Below are positions 53,087 through 61,901 of a stretch of 64,000 nucleotides of DNA, piece by piece (the stretch's first letter is position 1; the number at the start of each line of letters is the position of its first letter). Origin of the DNA: Pseudomonadota bacterium (GTDB taxonomy: Bacteria; Pseudomonadota; Gammaproteobacteria; Burkholderiales; Burkholderiaceae_C); contig JABBOE010000002.1 in NCBI GenBank assembly GCA_019351955.1, forward strand, positions 1 to 64,000. Direction: 5' to 3'. The notes below the pieces were generated by a model. That model saw nothing but the letters and a program-made list of their open reading frames with translations. It did no database searches and was not told the DNA's origin. Both the position numbers and the translations under genes were made by a program.

Positions 53087-54547
53087 ATGACTTTTTTTGC
53101 CCAAACCCCCAGCCGGCTTCGCGGCCGTATCGCTGCGCTTCGCGAAGCGGTCGAGCGCTACCCGGGCCGCGTTGCGGCTGCCGTTGGCTCGACGTTGCTA
53201 CTGTCCAGCGCGACAGCTTTCGGCCTTGCCGAATATGGTCCACAGCCCCAGCTTCCCCCAGCCACGACGCTGAGCATTCCCTTGGCCATCGACGTCGCGC
53301 CACAAGTGCAGGCCCTGGATGACCAGCCGCAGCCGGTCTATACGACCGCCCATGTGCGCGCGTCCGACACGGTGGAGTCGTTGCTGCGCCGTTTGCAGGT
53401 GACCGATCCGGCGCAATTAAGGGGCCTTGTTGCCAGTGCCGATCTGCGCGCCCTGCTCGACGCGTCAGGCCGGGTGGTGACGGCGAAGGTCAATTCGGTG
53501 GGCCAACTAGTGCAGCTGCAGGCGAGATTGCCGCAAACTGCGCAGACTCGACCCGAGAAGTCCTCGCAAAGCGCTGGAGTGGGTCACGCCCAGGTGCCGC
53601 GCCGTGAGACCTGGCGTCTGCTCACCCTCACCAGCCAGCCCGGCGGGGGCTTTGCCAGCACGGTGACGCAGGAGAGTGCGCAGGCACAGCTGCGCATGGC
53701 AACCGGCGTGGTGCAGTCCACGCTGTTCGCTGCGGCCGACGAGGCGCACATGCCCGATGCCGTAGCCACGCAATTGGTGAACCTTTTTGCTGGAGAGGTG
53801 AATTTCCGCCGCAGCTTGCGTCCAGGCGACCGTTTTACCGTCGTGTGGCGGCAATATGACGCTGGTGGCCAGACTTTGCGTGTGGGGCGCATCCTCTCGG
53901 CCCAGATCACCAATGGTGGTGTCACGCACGCTGCTGTATGGTTTGATCCGCGGGACGACAAAAAGGCCGCGGGTTACTACAAGCCCGACGGCCGCAGTCT
54001 GACGCGCGCGTTTCTGCTCTCGCCCTTGCCCTATGACAGGCTTACCTCGGGCTACGGCTGGCGCATCAGCCCCATCTTCCACAAACCCGAGTTTCACGAA
54101 GGCATCGACCTGGCGATCCCCGTGGGCACGCCCGTGCGCACGATTGCGGACGGGCGTGTGGTCTACGCGGGCTGGGGCACAGGCTACGGAAAGTACGTCA
54201 AGGTGGTGCACCCCGACGGTTTCGCCACGATCTACTCCCATTTGAGTCAGTTCGAAGTGCACGTGGGCGAGCGCGTCAAACAGGGCGAGGTGGTGGCACG
54301 ATCCGGCAACACGGGCTGGTCAACCGGGCCGCACTTGTACTTCCAGTTTTTCGTTGACGGCAGACCGGTGAACCCGTTGACGATCGCGCACTATTCGCCA
54401 AAGGGAAGTGCTGTTCCAGCCGATTTGCGCAGCGCCTTTTTCGCGCAGACATCCGACCCTGCGAAGATGTTGGCCCTCGTTCCTGGGCCCGAGGTCGCCA
54501 GCGGTGCCAACCAGGCGCCTGCCCAAGTCGCGCTGCGCAACGGGTGA
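53087..54547 (+). CDS. M23/LytM-domain protein with degenerate zinc site
   Basis: This 486-residue envelope protein has an N-terminal membrane anchor (VAAAVGSTLLLSSATAFGLA), a long stalk with a SWIFT/Csd3-like region and a C-terminal LytM domain. The zinc residues His337 and Asp341 (HEGID) and catalytic His385 (YSHLS) are present. The HxH motif reads HLY: His416 is kept, but the second His, normally a zinc ligand, is Tyr418 (TAC at 54338). It may be an inactive activator, as with EnvC or NlpD. AAGGAG precedes the ATG. A paralogue with an intact site follows three bases later. Confidence 0.92.
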   Translation: MTFFAQTPSRLRGRIAALREAVERYPGRVAAAVGSTLLLSSATAFGLAEYGPQPQLPPATTLSIPLAIDVAPQVQALDDQPQPVYTTAHVRASDTVESLLRRLQVTDPAQLRGLVASADLRALLDASGRVVTAKVNSVGQLVQLQARLPQTAQTRPEKSSQSAGVGHAQVPRRETWRLLTLTSQPGGGFASTVTQESAQAQLRMATGVVQSTLFAAADEAHMPDAVATQLVNLFAGEVNFRRSLRPGDRFTVVWRQYDAGGQTLRVGRILSAQITNGGVTHAAVWFDPRDDKKAAGYYKPDGRSLTRAFLLSPLPYDRLTSGYGWRISPIFHKPEFHEGIDLAIPVGTPVRTIADGRVVYAGWGTGYGKYVKVVHPDGFATIYSHLSQFEVHVGERVKQGEVVARSGNTGWSTGPHLYFQFFVDGRPVNPLTIAHYSPKGSAVPADLRSAFFAQTSDPAKMLALVPGPEVASGANQAPAQVALRNG

Positions 54548-54550
54548 GGC

Positions 54551-56035
54551 ATGGGGCCCCCCAAGCGCTCACGCAGGTATCGCACAACCCTGCGAGCAGC
54601 GCAAAATGGAGCGAGTGCCGCGGTTTGTCTTTTGCGCGCCGTGTTTCGTGCACACCCAGGGCGCACCGCGTTCGCAGCTGGTGTCGTGCTGATGGGGGCA
54701 GGCGTTACTGCCTATGCCATTGCTCCTGATTCGCATGACCCGGCCCTCCGCCCCGCAACGCTCCTAACCATCCCTCTGCAAACGGACGCCGCGGCGCAAG
54801 CCGAGGTCCTGGATGAACAGCCGGTGGTGTTGCACGACAGCACCCAGGTCGATCGAGACGACACAGTGCAGACCCTTCTGCGGCGCTTGGGCGTGACCGA
54901 CCCTACAACGCTGCATATCCTCAGCAGGGACGCCCACATGCGCGCTCTCGTCGCGGGGGGCAACACCGGTTCTGAAGTGGTGGCCGAGGTTGACAGCACC
55001 GGGCAGCTACGCAAGCTTGAAGCCAGCTTGGTGCCCAGCGTTGGGGGATCCACTGCCCCCATCGGTCATGCGGCGCAAGGCCAGGTGCTGCGTCTTGCCG
55101 AGTTCGCGTCGCAGGGCAAGCGGCTCGCACTTGCACCATCTGCGGCAGGCTGGACCACGCGCCTCGCACCGCTTGACCTGCGCACGCAGACAGCCATTGC
55201 CGCAGGGGAGATCGGGAGGACCGTCGCCGAAACCGCGCAAAGGGCTGGCTTGGCGCAGCATGTGATGACTCAACTTCGCCAGATCTTCGCCGACCGCCTC
55301 AATGCCGATCACGATTTGTCTGCCGGCGAGCACTTCGCCGTAGTCTATGAGGTGTTCACGGCGAATGGCCGCACGGTAGGTACGGGGCGCGTGCTTGCCG
55401 CTGAGCTCACCAGCCATGGCAAGCGGTTGCAGGCGCTGTGGTTTGCTCCACGCGATAACCCAGGGCAAGGTGGCTACTACACCCCGCAAGGCCACGGCCT
55501 GCAGCGCGGTTGGCTTACGTCGCCACTGGCAGTCAGCAAGGTCACGTCGCCGTTCGGCATGCGCTTTGACCCTGTGGTCAAGCGCACGCAGTTACACGAG
55601 GGCGTGGACTTCCACGCGACGGTGGGCACGCCGGTGCGCACCGTCGCAAGCGGCCGCGTCGTCAAGGCCGGTAAGGAATCCGGCTATGGCAATGTCGTGA
55701 AAATCGATCATCCCGGCGGGTTCGAGACGGTGTACGCGCACCTGAGTCGGATTGACGTGCACGCGGGCCAACACGTCACAGGCGGCCAGGTCATCGCCAA
55801 GTCGGGCGATTCCGGCTGGTCAACGGCTCCGCACCTGCACTTTGAACTCCATGTCAGGGGCCGACTTGTGGATCCGCTGAAGATTGCCGCCTATATGCCG
55901 CCAAGCCCATCCCTGCCCGCCGGTGAGCGAGCCGGGTTTTTCGCCGCGACCGCCGTATTGAGCACCCAGTTGGCTGCGGCAATGGGAGGCGCATCGCGCC
56001 TGGCCAGCGCGGCCCCAGTTGCTGAATTCGACTAG
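54551..56035 (+). CDS. M23/LytM-family murein endopeptidase
   Basis: This 494-residue paralogue of the preceding gene product has the same plan: a short basic cytoplasmic start, a membrane helix (AFAAGVVLMGAGVTAYAI), a stalk with DDTVQTLLRRLGV and a C-terminal LytM domain. All expected residues are present: His349 and Asp353 (HEGVD), His397 (YAHLS), His428 and His430 (PHLHFEL). It should cleave peptidoglycan peptide cross-links in the periplasm. Its ATG lies three bases after the upstream stop, with GAGG overlapping that stop, so translation is coupled. anmK follows by 23 bases. Confidence 0.94.
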   Translation: MGPPKRSRRYRTTLRAAQNGASAAVCLLRAVFRAHPGRTAFAAGVVLMGAGVTAYAIAPDSHDPALRPATLLTIPLQTDAAAQAEVLDEQPVVLHDSTQVDRDDTVQTLLRRLGVTDPTTLHILSRDAHMRALVAGGNTGSEVVAEVDSTGQLRKLEASLVPSVGGSTAPIGHAAQGQVLRLAEFASQGKRLALAPSAAGWTTRLAPLDLRTQTAIAAGEIGRTVAETAQRAGLAQHVMTQLRQIFADRLNADHDLSAGEHFAVVYEVFTANGRTVGTGRVLAAELTSHGKRLQALWFAPRDNPGQGGYYTPQGHGLQRGWLTSPLAVSKVTSPFGMRFDPVVKRTQLHEGVDFHATVGTPVRTVASGRVVKAGKESGYGNVVKIDHPGGFETVYAHLSRIDVHAGQHVTGGQVIAKSGDSGWSTAPHLHFELHVRGRLVDPLKIAAYMPPSPSLPAGERAGFFAATAVLSTQLAAAMGGASRLASAAPVAEFD

Positions 56036-56058
56036 GAGCCGAAGGAGCTCGCCAGCGC

Positions 56059-57225
56059 ATGACCACGTTGCGCAACGCGCCGCCGAGGGCGGTTGATTTG
56101 TACATCGGCTTGATGTCTGGCACCTCGCTTGACGGGGTGGACGGCGTTTTGCTGGAACTTGCACGAAGCCCAGAAGCGACGCAGGAATTGCGGTACCCCT
56201 CGGCGAGCGATTTGCGCGTGCGCGCGCATGCCCACCAGGTTTTTCCAGGCCAATTGCGCGCCGATCTGTTGGTGCTGACCCAGTCGTCCCCCGACGAGAT
56301 TCATCGAGCGCAACGCGCTGCCATTGAGCTTGTGGATGTCTATGCGCAGGTGGTCACCAAATTGCTGAGTCAGGAAGCGCTCGTGGCCACCGCTGTGCGT
56401 GCGATTGGCGCACACGGGCAGACGGTGCGGCACCGACCGGACCGTGGCTATAGCGTCCAGATCAATGCTCCGGCGCTACTGGTCGAGCGCACCGGAATCG
56501 CTGTGGTTGCCGACTTTCGCAGCCGCGATATTGCTGCTGGTGGACAAGGGGCACCGTTGGTGCCGGCCTTTCACCATGCTGCGTTTTGGCAGCCCGGTGA
56601 GGCGTTGGCCGTGCTCAACCTTGGTGGCATCGCGAACCTGACCTTGATTGACCAGGCTGGCCGCACGGTCGGCTTCGACTGTGGTCCGGCCAACACCTTG
56701 CTTGACGGGTGGGTCCAGAAACATCTCGGCGGCGAATTCGATGCAGGTGGAACCTGGGCCGCCGGTGGGGGCGTCTCGGCTGCCCTGCTGCATGACCTGC
56801 TTGCCGAGCCGTATTTCGCCGCTTTGCCGCCCAAGAGCACGGGACAGGAACTCTTTAACCTGGCGTGGTTGCAGCGCGCACTTGCTTCGCATGCCGCACT
56901 GGAACCGCAGGACGTGCAGGCCACCTTGGCGGCACTCACGGCCACGACCGTGGCGCAGGATTTGCGGCGTCACCTGCCCCAGGCGCGCACCCTGCTCGTG
57001 TGTGGCGGCGGATCGGAAAACGCGGATTTGATGCAGCGCTTGCGCCGACTTCTGCCGGGCGTGGACGTGGTGAGCTCGGCCGCACGCGGCATGCCACCTC
57101 AGCAGGTCGAGGCGGCAGCATTCGCGTGGCTCGCGGCTCAAACGCTAGCCGGTCTGCCGGGCAATATCCCCGCGGTCACCGGTGCTGCGGGTCCGCGTGT
57201 CCTTGGTGCCGTTTACGCGGCTTGA
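56059..57225 (+). CDS. anmK: anhydro-N-acetylmuramic acid kinase
   Basis: AnmK recycles cell-wall anhydro-MurNAc by opening and phosphorylating it. The 388-residue sugar-kinase-fold protein has YIGLMSGTSLDGVDGVLLEL near the start, AIGAHGQTVRHRP near residue 115, GGIANLT, GFDCGPANTLLDGW and CGGGSENADLMQRL. Length equals the family norm. It follows two murein peptidase genes on the same strand with short gaps, consistent with a murein-turnover operon. AAGGAG lies upstream of the ATG at 56059. Convergent with erpA. Cytoplasmic. Confidence 0.96.
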   Translation: MTTLRNAPPRAVDLYIGLMSGTSLDGVDGVLLELARSPEATQELRYPSASDLRVRAHAHQVFPGQLRADLLVLTQSSPDEIHRAQRAAIELVDVYAQVVTKLLSQEALVATAVRAIGAHGQTVRHRPDRGYSVQINAPALLVERTGIAVVADFRSRDIAAGGQGAPLVPAFHHAAFWQPGEALAVLNLGGIANLTLIDQAGRTVGFDCGPANTLLDGWVQKHLGGEFDAGGTWAAGGGVSAALLHDLLAEPYFAALPPKSTGQELFNLAWLQRALASHAALEPQDVQATLAALTATTVAQDLRRHLPQARTLLVCGGGSENADLMQRLRRLLPGVDVVSSAARGMPPQQVEAAAFAWLAAQTLAGLPGNIPAVTGAAGPRVLGAVYAA

Positions 57226-57242
57226 CTACGCAGCGGTGAAGC

Positions 57243-57623
57243 TCACGCGGAAAAGGACGAGCCGCACCCGCAGGTCGTGGTGGCATTCGGGTTCTTGATC
57301 ACGAACTGCGCGCCTTCCAGCCCTTCCTTGTAGTCGATCTCGGCGCCGGTGAGATACTGCAGGCTCATGGCGTCGATCAGCAGGGTGACGCCATGCTTCA
57401 CCATCTGCATATCGTCCTCATTGACCGCTTCATCGAACGTGAAGCCGTATTGGAAACCCGAACAGCCGCCACCCTGCACGAACACGCGCAACTTGAGATC
57501 GGCATTGCCTTCTTCGTCAATCAGCTCCTTCACCTTGGCTGCAGCACTGTCCGTGAACAGCAACGGGCCAGGCATTTCCGTGGTCGTGGCAAGGGCGTTC
57601 GTGTCTTGCATGAGTGCGCTCAT
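57243..57623 (-). CDS. erpA: iron-sulfur cluster insertion protein ErpA
   Basis: ErpA is an A-type carrier that delivers [4Fe-4S] clusters to client enzymes. The 126-residue protein has all three cluster cysteines, in [13 protein letters not shown] and [10 protein letters not shown], within the family fold ([16 protein letters not shown]). AGGAG lies seven bases before the ATG at 57623. It sits 79 bases downstream of argC on the same strand, as is usual in Burkholderiales. The abundant iron-sulfur enzymes of the formate region would be natural clients. Cytoplasmic. Confidence 0.96.
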   Translation of the reverse strand: MSALMQDTNALATTTEMPGPLLFTDSAAAKVKELIDEEGNADLKLRVFVQGGGCSGFQYGFTFDEAVNEDDMQMVKHGVTLLIDAMSLQYLTGAEIDYKEGLEGAQFVIKNPNATTTCGCGSSFSA

Positions 57624-57702
57624 GGCAATCTCCTAATCAATGTGCTCATTCTAGGCCGCAGACCAATCCGTGCGGCGCCTTGGCTCAAAACACCCACAAG
57701 GT

Positions 57703-58761
57703 TCAGGGAAGCAGTGCCGGTCCCTCCAAGCCAGCCGTCTCGGGCAGGCCGAACATCAGATTCATATTTTGCACTGCCTGGCCCGAGGCGCCCTTGGTGA
57801 GATTGTCCTGCACGACCAGGATCATCGCCGTGTCGGGCATGGGCCTGTGTACCGCCAGACGCAGGACGTTGGCGCCCCGCACGCTGCGCGTCTCCGGGGC
57901 ACTTCCCGAAGGCAGGACGTCAACGAATGGTTCGTCGGCGTAAAAACTCGCATACAGCCCCTGAAGGTCGGATTTGGCACCTTGCGACGTCAGTCGAGCA
58001 TACAGCGTGGCGTGCATGCCCCGGATCATGGGCACCAGATGCGGCATGAACAGGCAGTGCACGCGCTCGTCATCGTCGGCCAGCCCTGCAATCTGGCGCA
58101 GTTCCTGGTTGATTTCCGGGCCATGGCGGTGGCCGCTCACGCCGTAAGCCTTGAAGTTGTCAGCAGCCTCTGCAAAAAGGAATCCCACTTCGGCCTTGCG
58201 ACCAGCACCGGAGACGCCTGAGGCGCAGTTGGCGATGAGATGTCCGGCGTCGATCAGGCCGGGCGTACGCAGCAGCGGCGCCAGACCCAACTGCACGGTG
58301 GTCGGGTAGCAGCCGGGGTTGGCGACAATGCGCGCCTGGCGGATGGTTGGCCTGTTGAGTTCGGGCAATCCGTACGCAGCTTCCTGGAGCAGATCCGGGC
58401 AGGCGTGCGGCATGCCATACCAGCGCTCGAACGCTCCTACGTCCCGCAGGCGGAAATCGGCTGCCAGGTCGATCATGCGCACGCCAGCCTCGAGAAGGCC
58501 GCGTGCCTGGCTCATGGCAACCCCATGCGGAGTTGCGAAGAACACCACGTCGCACTGCGCCAGGGGCGCGGCGTCGGGGCTCGAAAAGTGGAGGTTCGTA
58601 TGCCCACGCAGGCTGGGAAACATCTCCGCCACGGCCAAGCCCGACTCTTTGCGTGATGTGATTGCCACAAGCTCGGCATGGGGATGGCGCACGAGCAAGC
58701 GCAACAGTTCAACGCCCGTGTAGCCCGTGCCCCCAACAATTCCGATCCGCACCCTTTCCAT
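57703..58761 (-). CDS. argC: N-acetyl-gamma-glutamyl-phosphate reductase
   Basis: ArgC carries out the NADPH-dependent third step of arginine synthesis. The 352-residue protein has the nucleotide loop [18 protein letters not shown], the active-site cysteine in [15 protein letters not shown] near residue 150, and [11 protein letters not shown] and HLVPMIRGM downstream. It is of the long ArgC type. GGAGG lies eight bases before the ATG at 58761; a TTG directly before it is less likely. It lies downstream of rpsI beyond a terminator, so it likely has its own promoter. Cytoplasmic. Confidence 0.96.
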   Translation of the reverse strand: MERVRIGIVGGTGYTGVELLRLLVRHPHAELVAITSRKESGLAVAEMFPSLRGHTNLHFSSPDAAPLAQCDVVFFATPHGVAMSQARGLLEAGVRMIDLAADFRLRDVGAFERWYGMPHACPDLLQEAAYGLPELNRPTIRQARIVANPGCYPTTVQLGLAPLLRTPGLIDAGHLIANCASGVSGAGRKAEVGFLFAEAADNFKAYGVSGHRHGPEINQELRQIAGLADDDERVHCLFMPHLVPMIRGMHATLYARLTSQGAKSDLQGLYASFYADEPFVDVLPSGSAPETRSVRGANVLRLAVHRPMPDTAMILVVQDNLTKGASGQAVQNMNLMFGLPETAGLEGPALLP

Positions 58762-58907
58762 CAATTTGCCTCCGCATTGCAGGCTTCGATGTTAATGCGC
58801 GCAGGCGCCTCACGCAGGACGGGCCAGGGGCATTCATCCTGTCGGGCTGGCCGGTCAGCGCCCAATTCGAATGACCGCGGGGAGCGATTCTTGAAGAAAG
58901 GCTCGCG

Positions 58908-58948
58908 TCCGACCAATAAACAAAGGCCCATCTTTTGGACGGGCCTTT
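58908..58948 (-). terminator. Rho-independent terminator after rpsI
   Basis: Read on the minus strand, AAAGGCCC (58948-58941) pairs with GGGCCTTT (58929-58922), followed by the U-rich GTTTATT. It lies 46 bases past the rpsI stop and should end the rplM-rpsI transcript before argC. Confidence 0.85.
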
Positions 58949-58993
58949 GCGGATTGCGCCAGCTCGGGCTGGCGCAACGCTCCATTGCGAAAC

Positions 58994-59386
58994 TCAGCGC
59001 TTGGAGAACTGCTTGCGGCGACGCGCGCCGTGCAAGCCGACTTTCTTGCGCTCCACTTCGCGGGCGTCACGTGTCACGAAGCCGGCATTGGACAGTGCCG
59101 ACTTGAGTGCTGCGTCGTAGTCGATCAGCGCACGGGTGATGCCGTGGCGTACCGCTCCGGCTTGGCCGGATTCGCCGCCACCGCGCACATTCACCTTGAT
59201 GTCGAACAGCGCTTCGTTTTGCGTCAAGACCAACGGTTGCTTGACCACCATGATCGACGTCTGGCGACCGAAATATTCCTGAAGCGCCAAGCCATTGACA
59301 GTGATATTGCCGTTGCCTTTTTTGATAAACACGCGGGCCACAGAACTCTTGCGGCGGCCGGTGCCGTAATTCCAATCTCCGATCAT
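58994..59386 (-). CDS. rpsI: 30S ribosomal protein S9
   Basis: This is a 130-residue S9. The N-terminus [19 protein letters not shown] and the C-terminal tail ending RRKQFSKR, which reaches toward the P-site tRNA, are conserved. [21 protein letters not shown] lies in the middle. It starts nine bases after rplM and forms the universal rplM-rpsI operon. A terminator follows. The length is standard. Confidence 0.98.
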   Translation of the reverse strand: MIGDWNYGTGRRKSSVARVFIKKGNGNITVNGLALQEYFGRQTSIMVVKQPLVLTQNEALFDIKVNVRGGGESGQAGAVRHGITRALIDYDAALKSALSNAGFVTRDAREVERKKVGLHGARRRKQFSKR

Positions 59387-59395
59387 GGCCGCTCC

Positions 59396-59824
59396 TTAAA
59401 GGTCCAGGCTCTGCGGTTGCTGCGCGCTGTGCGGATGTTCCGCGCCGGCGTAGACCTTGAGTTTCTTAATCATGGCGTAGCCCAGTGGGCCCTTGGGCAG
59501 CATGCCCTTGACCGCCAGTTGCAAGGCGCGCCCGGGATGCTTGGCCTGCATGTCCTTGAAGCGGGTGGCGTAGATGCCGCCAGGATAGCCCGTGTGACGG
59601 TAATAAATCTTGTCTTCCGCCTTGTTGCCGGTGACGCGCAGTTTGGAGGAGTTGACAACGATGATGAAGTCGCCGGTGTCTACGTGAGGCGTGTAAATGG
59701 GTTTGTGTTTGCCGCGAAGGCGACGTGCCACTTCGCTGGCGACACGGCCGAGGACCTTGTCCGTCGCGTCAATCACAAACCATTCATGCTTCACTTCGGC
59801 CGGTTTGGCGCTGAAGGTTTTCAT
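59396..59824 (-). CDS. rplM: 50S ribosomal protein L13
   Basis: This is a 142-residue L13. Seen features are [20 protein letters not shown] at the start, [37 protein letters not shown], and the [21 protein letters not shown] block near the end. I chose the ATG at 59824, which begins the canonical N-terminus; the longer frame upstream is leader sequence. It is the first gene of the rplM-rpsI operon, with a leader of about 180 bases from the predicted promoter. Confidence 0.98.
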   Translation of the reverse strand: MKTFSAKPAEVKHEWFVIDATDKVLGRVASEVARRLRGKHKPIYTPHVDTGDFIIVVNSSKLRVTGNKAEDKIYYRHTGYPGGIYATRFKDMQAKHPGRALQLAVKGMLPKGPLGYAMIKKLKVYAGAEHPHSAQQPQSLDL

Positions 59825-60011
59825 GGATGTTGGTGCTGCTTGAAGCTTGTGGCCTTTTTGTCCCGCTCTTGGTGACGCTGGCGGGCGCTCCCGTATCTGC
59901 TCGCGGCTGTCTGAAGTGCCGGCCTGAAAGATCCCGGGGAGGGCGTGACCTTCCATTCATGCGGCAAACCACGAACTACTGTTCCGGCGGCCCAAAAAAC
60001 CGGAGCCTTTG

Positions 60012-60041
60012 ATTCTAGCCAGAATACGTCGTGCCTGCCAA
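60012..60041 (-). promoter_or_regulatory. sigma-70-type promoter of rplM-rpsI
   Basis: On the minus strand TTGGCA (60041-60036) and TAGAAT (60017-60012) are separated by 18 bases, close to the consensus. Transcription would start near 60005, leaving a leader of about 180 bases before rplM. The leader contains short GC stems that might allow feedback control, but no known L13-type leader was recognised. Confidence 0.6.
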
Positions 60042-60179
60042 GCTTTTGGCGCAGCATGGGAGCGGAGACCGCTCCATGGGGAAAACCCCTTTGCTTGCTT
60101 TGTGGGCTATTACGCCTATATTTGTTGCGTTGCAGCAAATGAGCGATCACTCCGTCCCCGGACTTTGCTCTCCAATCCA

Positions 60180-60836
60180 ATGATGACATCCCGAGACTTC
60201 CCATCGTTCGAGGGCGCGGTGCAGCCACGCCACGAACTCGATGTATTGCCGTATTTCAACCGGCGCAGTCAGCCGGTGGTTCCCATTCGTTCCATCGGCG
60301 TCGAGCACAAGCCGGAGTTGTTTGCCCATTTTCTTGCGCTTGGCGAGGAGGACCGGTATCTGCGGTTTGGGTCTGTGGCCAGTGACGCGCAGATTTGCGC
60401 CTACGTCAATCGTATCGATTTCGAGCGTGACGAAGTCTTTGGCGTCTTCAACCGCAAGCTCGAACTGGTTGCTGTGGCGCACATTGCCGTGTCGTGCGCG
60501 CCCGAAAAAAGCTGCCAGGCCGAGTTTGGCGTTTCCGTGCTTCCGGCGGGTCGGGGCAAGGGCATTGGCACACGGCTATTTCAGCGCGCAGCCATGTTTG
60601 CACGCAACCGTGGCATCCAGGCCATGACGATGCAGTGCCTGACGCAAAACACGGCAATGATGGGCATTGCGCGCCGCGCAGGCATGGAAGTGCACGTGGC
60701 GGGCAGCGAGACCGAAGCGTATCTCGAGGTGCCGCATCAAAGCCTATTGAGTCATCTGGACGAATGGGTCGAAAACGCCACGGGCCAGCTTGATTTTGTG
60801 ATCAAGCTTGGATTGCACCGCCCACACCCGGCGTAG
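60180..60836 (+). CDS. GNAT family N-acetyltransferase
   Basis: This 218-residue protein has the GNAT fold. The acetyl-CoA loop region is VSVLPAGRGKGIGTRLFQRAAMFARN near residue 120, followed by QCLTQNTAMMGIARRAGM, the usual motif B. About 60 extra N-terminal residues precede the domain. Substrate is unknown. The ATG at 60180 (a second ATG follows directly) has no strong ribosome binding site. It is divergent from rplM with about 355 bases between, which hold the rplM promoter and leader. Cytoplasmic. Confidence 0.88.
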   Translation: MMTSRDFPSFEGAVQPRHELDVLPYFNRRSQPVVPIRSIGVEHKPELFAHFLALGEEDRYLRFGSVASDAQICAYVNRIDFERDEVFGVFNRKLELVAVAHIAVSCAPEKSCQAEFGVSVLPAGRGKGIGTRLFQRAAMFARNRGIQAMTMQCLTQNTAMMGIARRAGMEVHVAGSETEAYLEVPHQSLLSHLDEWVENATGQLDFVIKLGLHRPHPA

Positions 60837-60967
60837 GGTCGAGCGCTTTTCTGAGGCGGTTGTGCCGCAGGTCCGGTGCTTGGGCCGCCATCCACCGGCA
60901 CCCGGCCGCTGGGCGCCGCCCGCGCGGTGGCGCGCCCGGCATCGGCGACAAAGGCCCTGGGGGCGAT

Positions 60968-61888
60968 TCAGGGGTGCGTACGGCCACTGGCGAGCCGTAA
61001 TGCTGCTCCCAGGGCAGCCCAGGTCGCCGGGTCGAAAGCCAGGCCCAAATGTCCCGCCTTCGCGACATGCACGGGCACGGCGCCTGGAAGCAAGGCGGCC
61101 TGCTCAGGGTAGACGAGTTGGTCGCAGGCACTTGAGACGCACCATATCGGCGGCTGCCTCATGTGGCTTTCCCGGGACTGCAGACTCTGTAGCCAGGGGC
61201 TGGCCGGTCGCATCTGCAAAGCGTTGAACGTGGCGCCCCAGCGCGCGATCCAGGCTCCCCCATGTGGGGAGCCGACCGTAACCATGCCAGCCACGCGCTG
61301 CGCATGGGTTGCATCTTCGGCCAGCCATGCGCGCACCGCGAGCCCGCCCATGCTGTGCGCAAGGATGACCGGCGCACGGCCAGTGGACGTCGCAAGCTGC
61401 GTGACGGCCGCGTCGATGATCCGGGCGTAGGAGGCGATATCGCCAAACATGGGCTCCAAGTTGACCGCCACCCAAGGCGTACGTTGGGCTTCCAGCCGCG
61501 CCAGCAGAGGATTCCAGAAGCCGCGGTTGCACAAATACCCGTGCACCAAGACCACACCGGGGCCGTTCTGTGGAGTGCCTGGGGAGTCAGGCCGGGTTCG
61601 GGCGCGCCATGGCTGCAGCCAGATGAAGGCGCGCATCTGGAGCCACGACTCGGTAATCCACACCCGTGCCCGAGCCGTGCCCCGACAACAGGGTGTGGCG
61701 TGGCGGGCGCACCAGAGCGACAGTAGTGCCACGTGCAAGCTCGTGAGCGCCAAGTACGCGAGGGGCAGGCCGAACAACGCAAGCAGAACACCTTCAGCTC
61801 CATGCCCGAACGCAGCAAGAACAGCACCCGCGAACCCGAGCAACACAAGTTGGGCGAGAAGCAGGCGGCGTAGCCAGATGGCTGTCAT
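60968..61888 (-). CDS. alpha/beta-fold hydrolase, lipase-like
   Basis: This 306-residue protein has two N-terminal membrane helices (LLLAQLVLLGFAGAVLAAFG and VLLALFGLPLAYLALTSLHVALL) and an alpha/beta hydrolase domain. The oxyanion region is VVLVHGYLCNRGFW, the nucleophile elbow AHSMGG, and the catalytic histidine is likely in KAGHLGLAF near the end. Membrane-anchored lipase or esterase; substrate unknown. It lies 13 bases downstream of an aldehyde dehydrogenase gene on the same strand and is probably cotranscribed. Confidence 0.88.
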   Translation of the reverse strand: MTAIWLRRLLLAQLVLLGFAGAVLAAFGHGAEGVLLALFGLPLAYLALTSLHVALLSLWCARHATPCCRGTARARVWITESWLQMRAFIWLQPWRARTRPDSPGTPQNGPGVVLVHGYLCNRGFWNPLLARLEAQRTPWVAVNLEPMFGDIASYARIIDAAVTQLATSTGRAPVILAHSMGGLAVRAWLAEDATHAQRVAGMVTVGSPHGGAWIARWGATFNALQMRPASPWLQSLQSRESHMRQPPIWCVSSACDQLVYPEQAALLPGAVPVHVAKAGHLGLAFDPATWAALGAALRLASGRTHP

Positions 61889-61901
61889 GAGCGCCGGGTC
61901 A

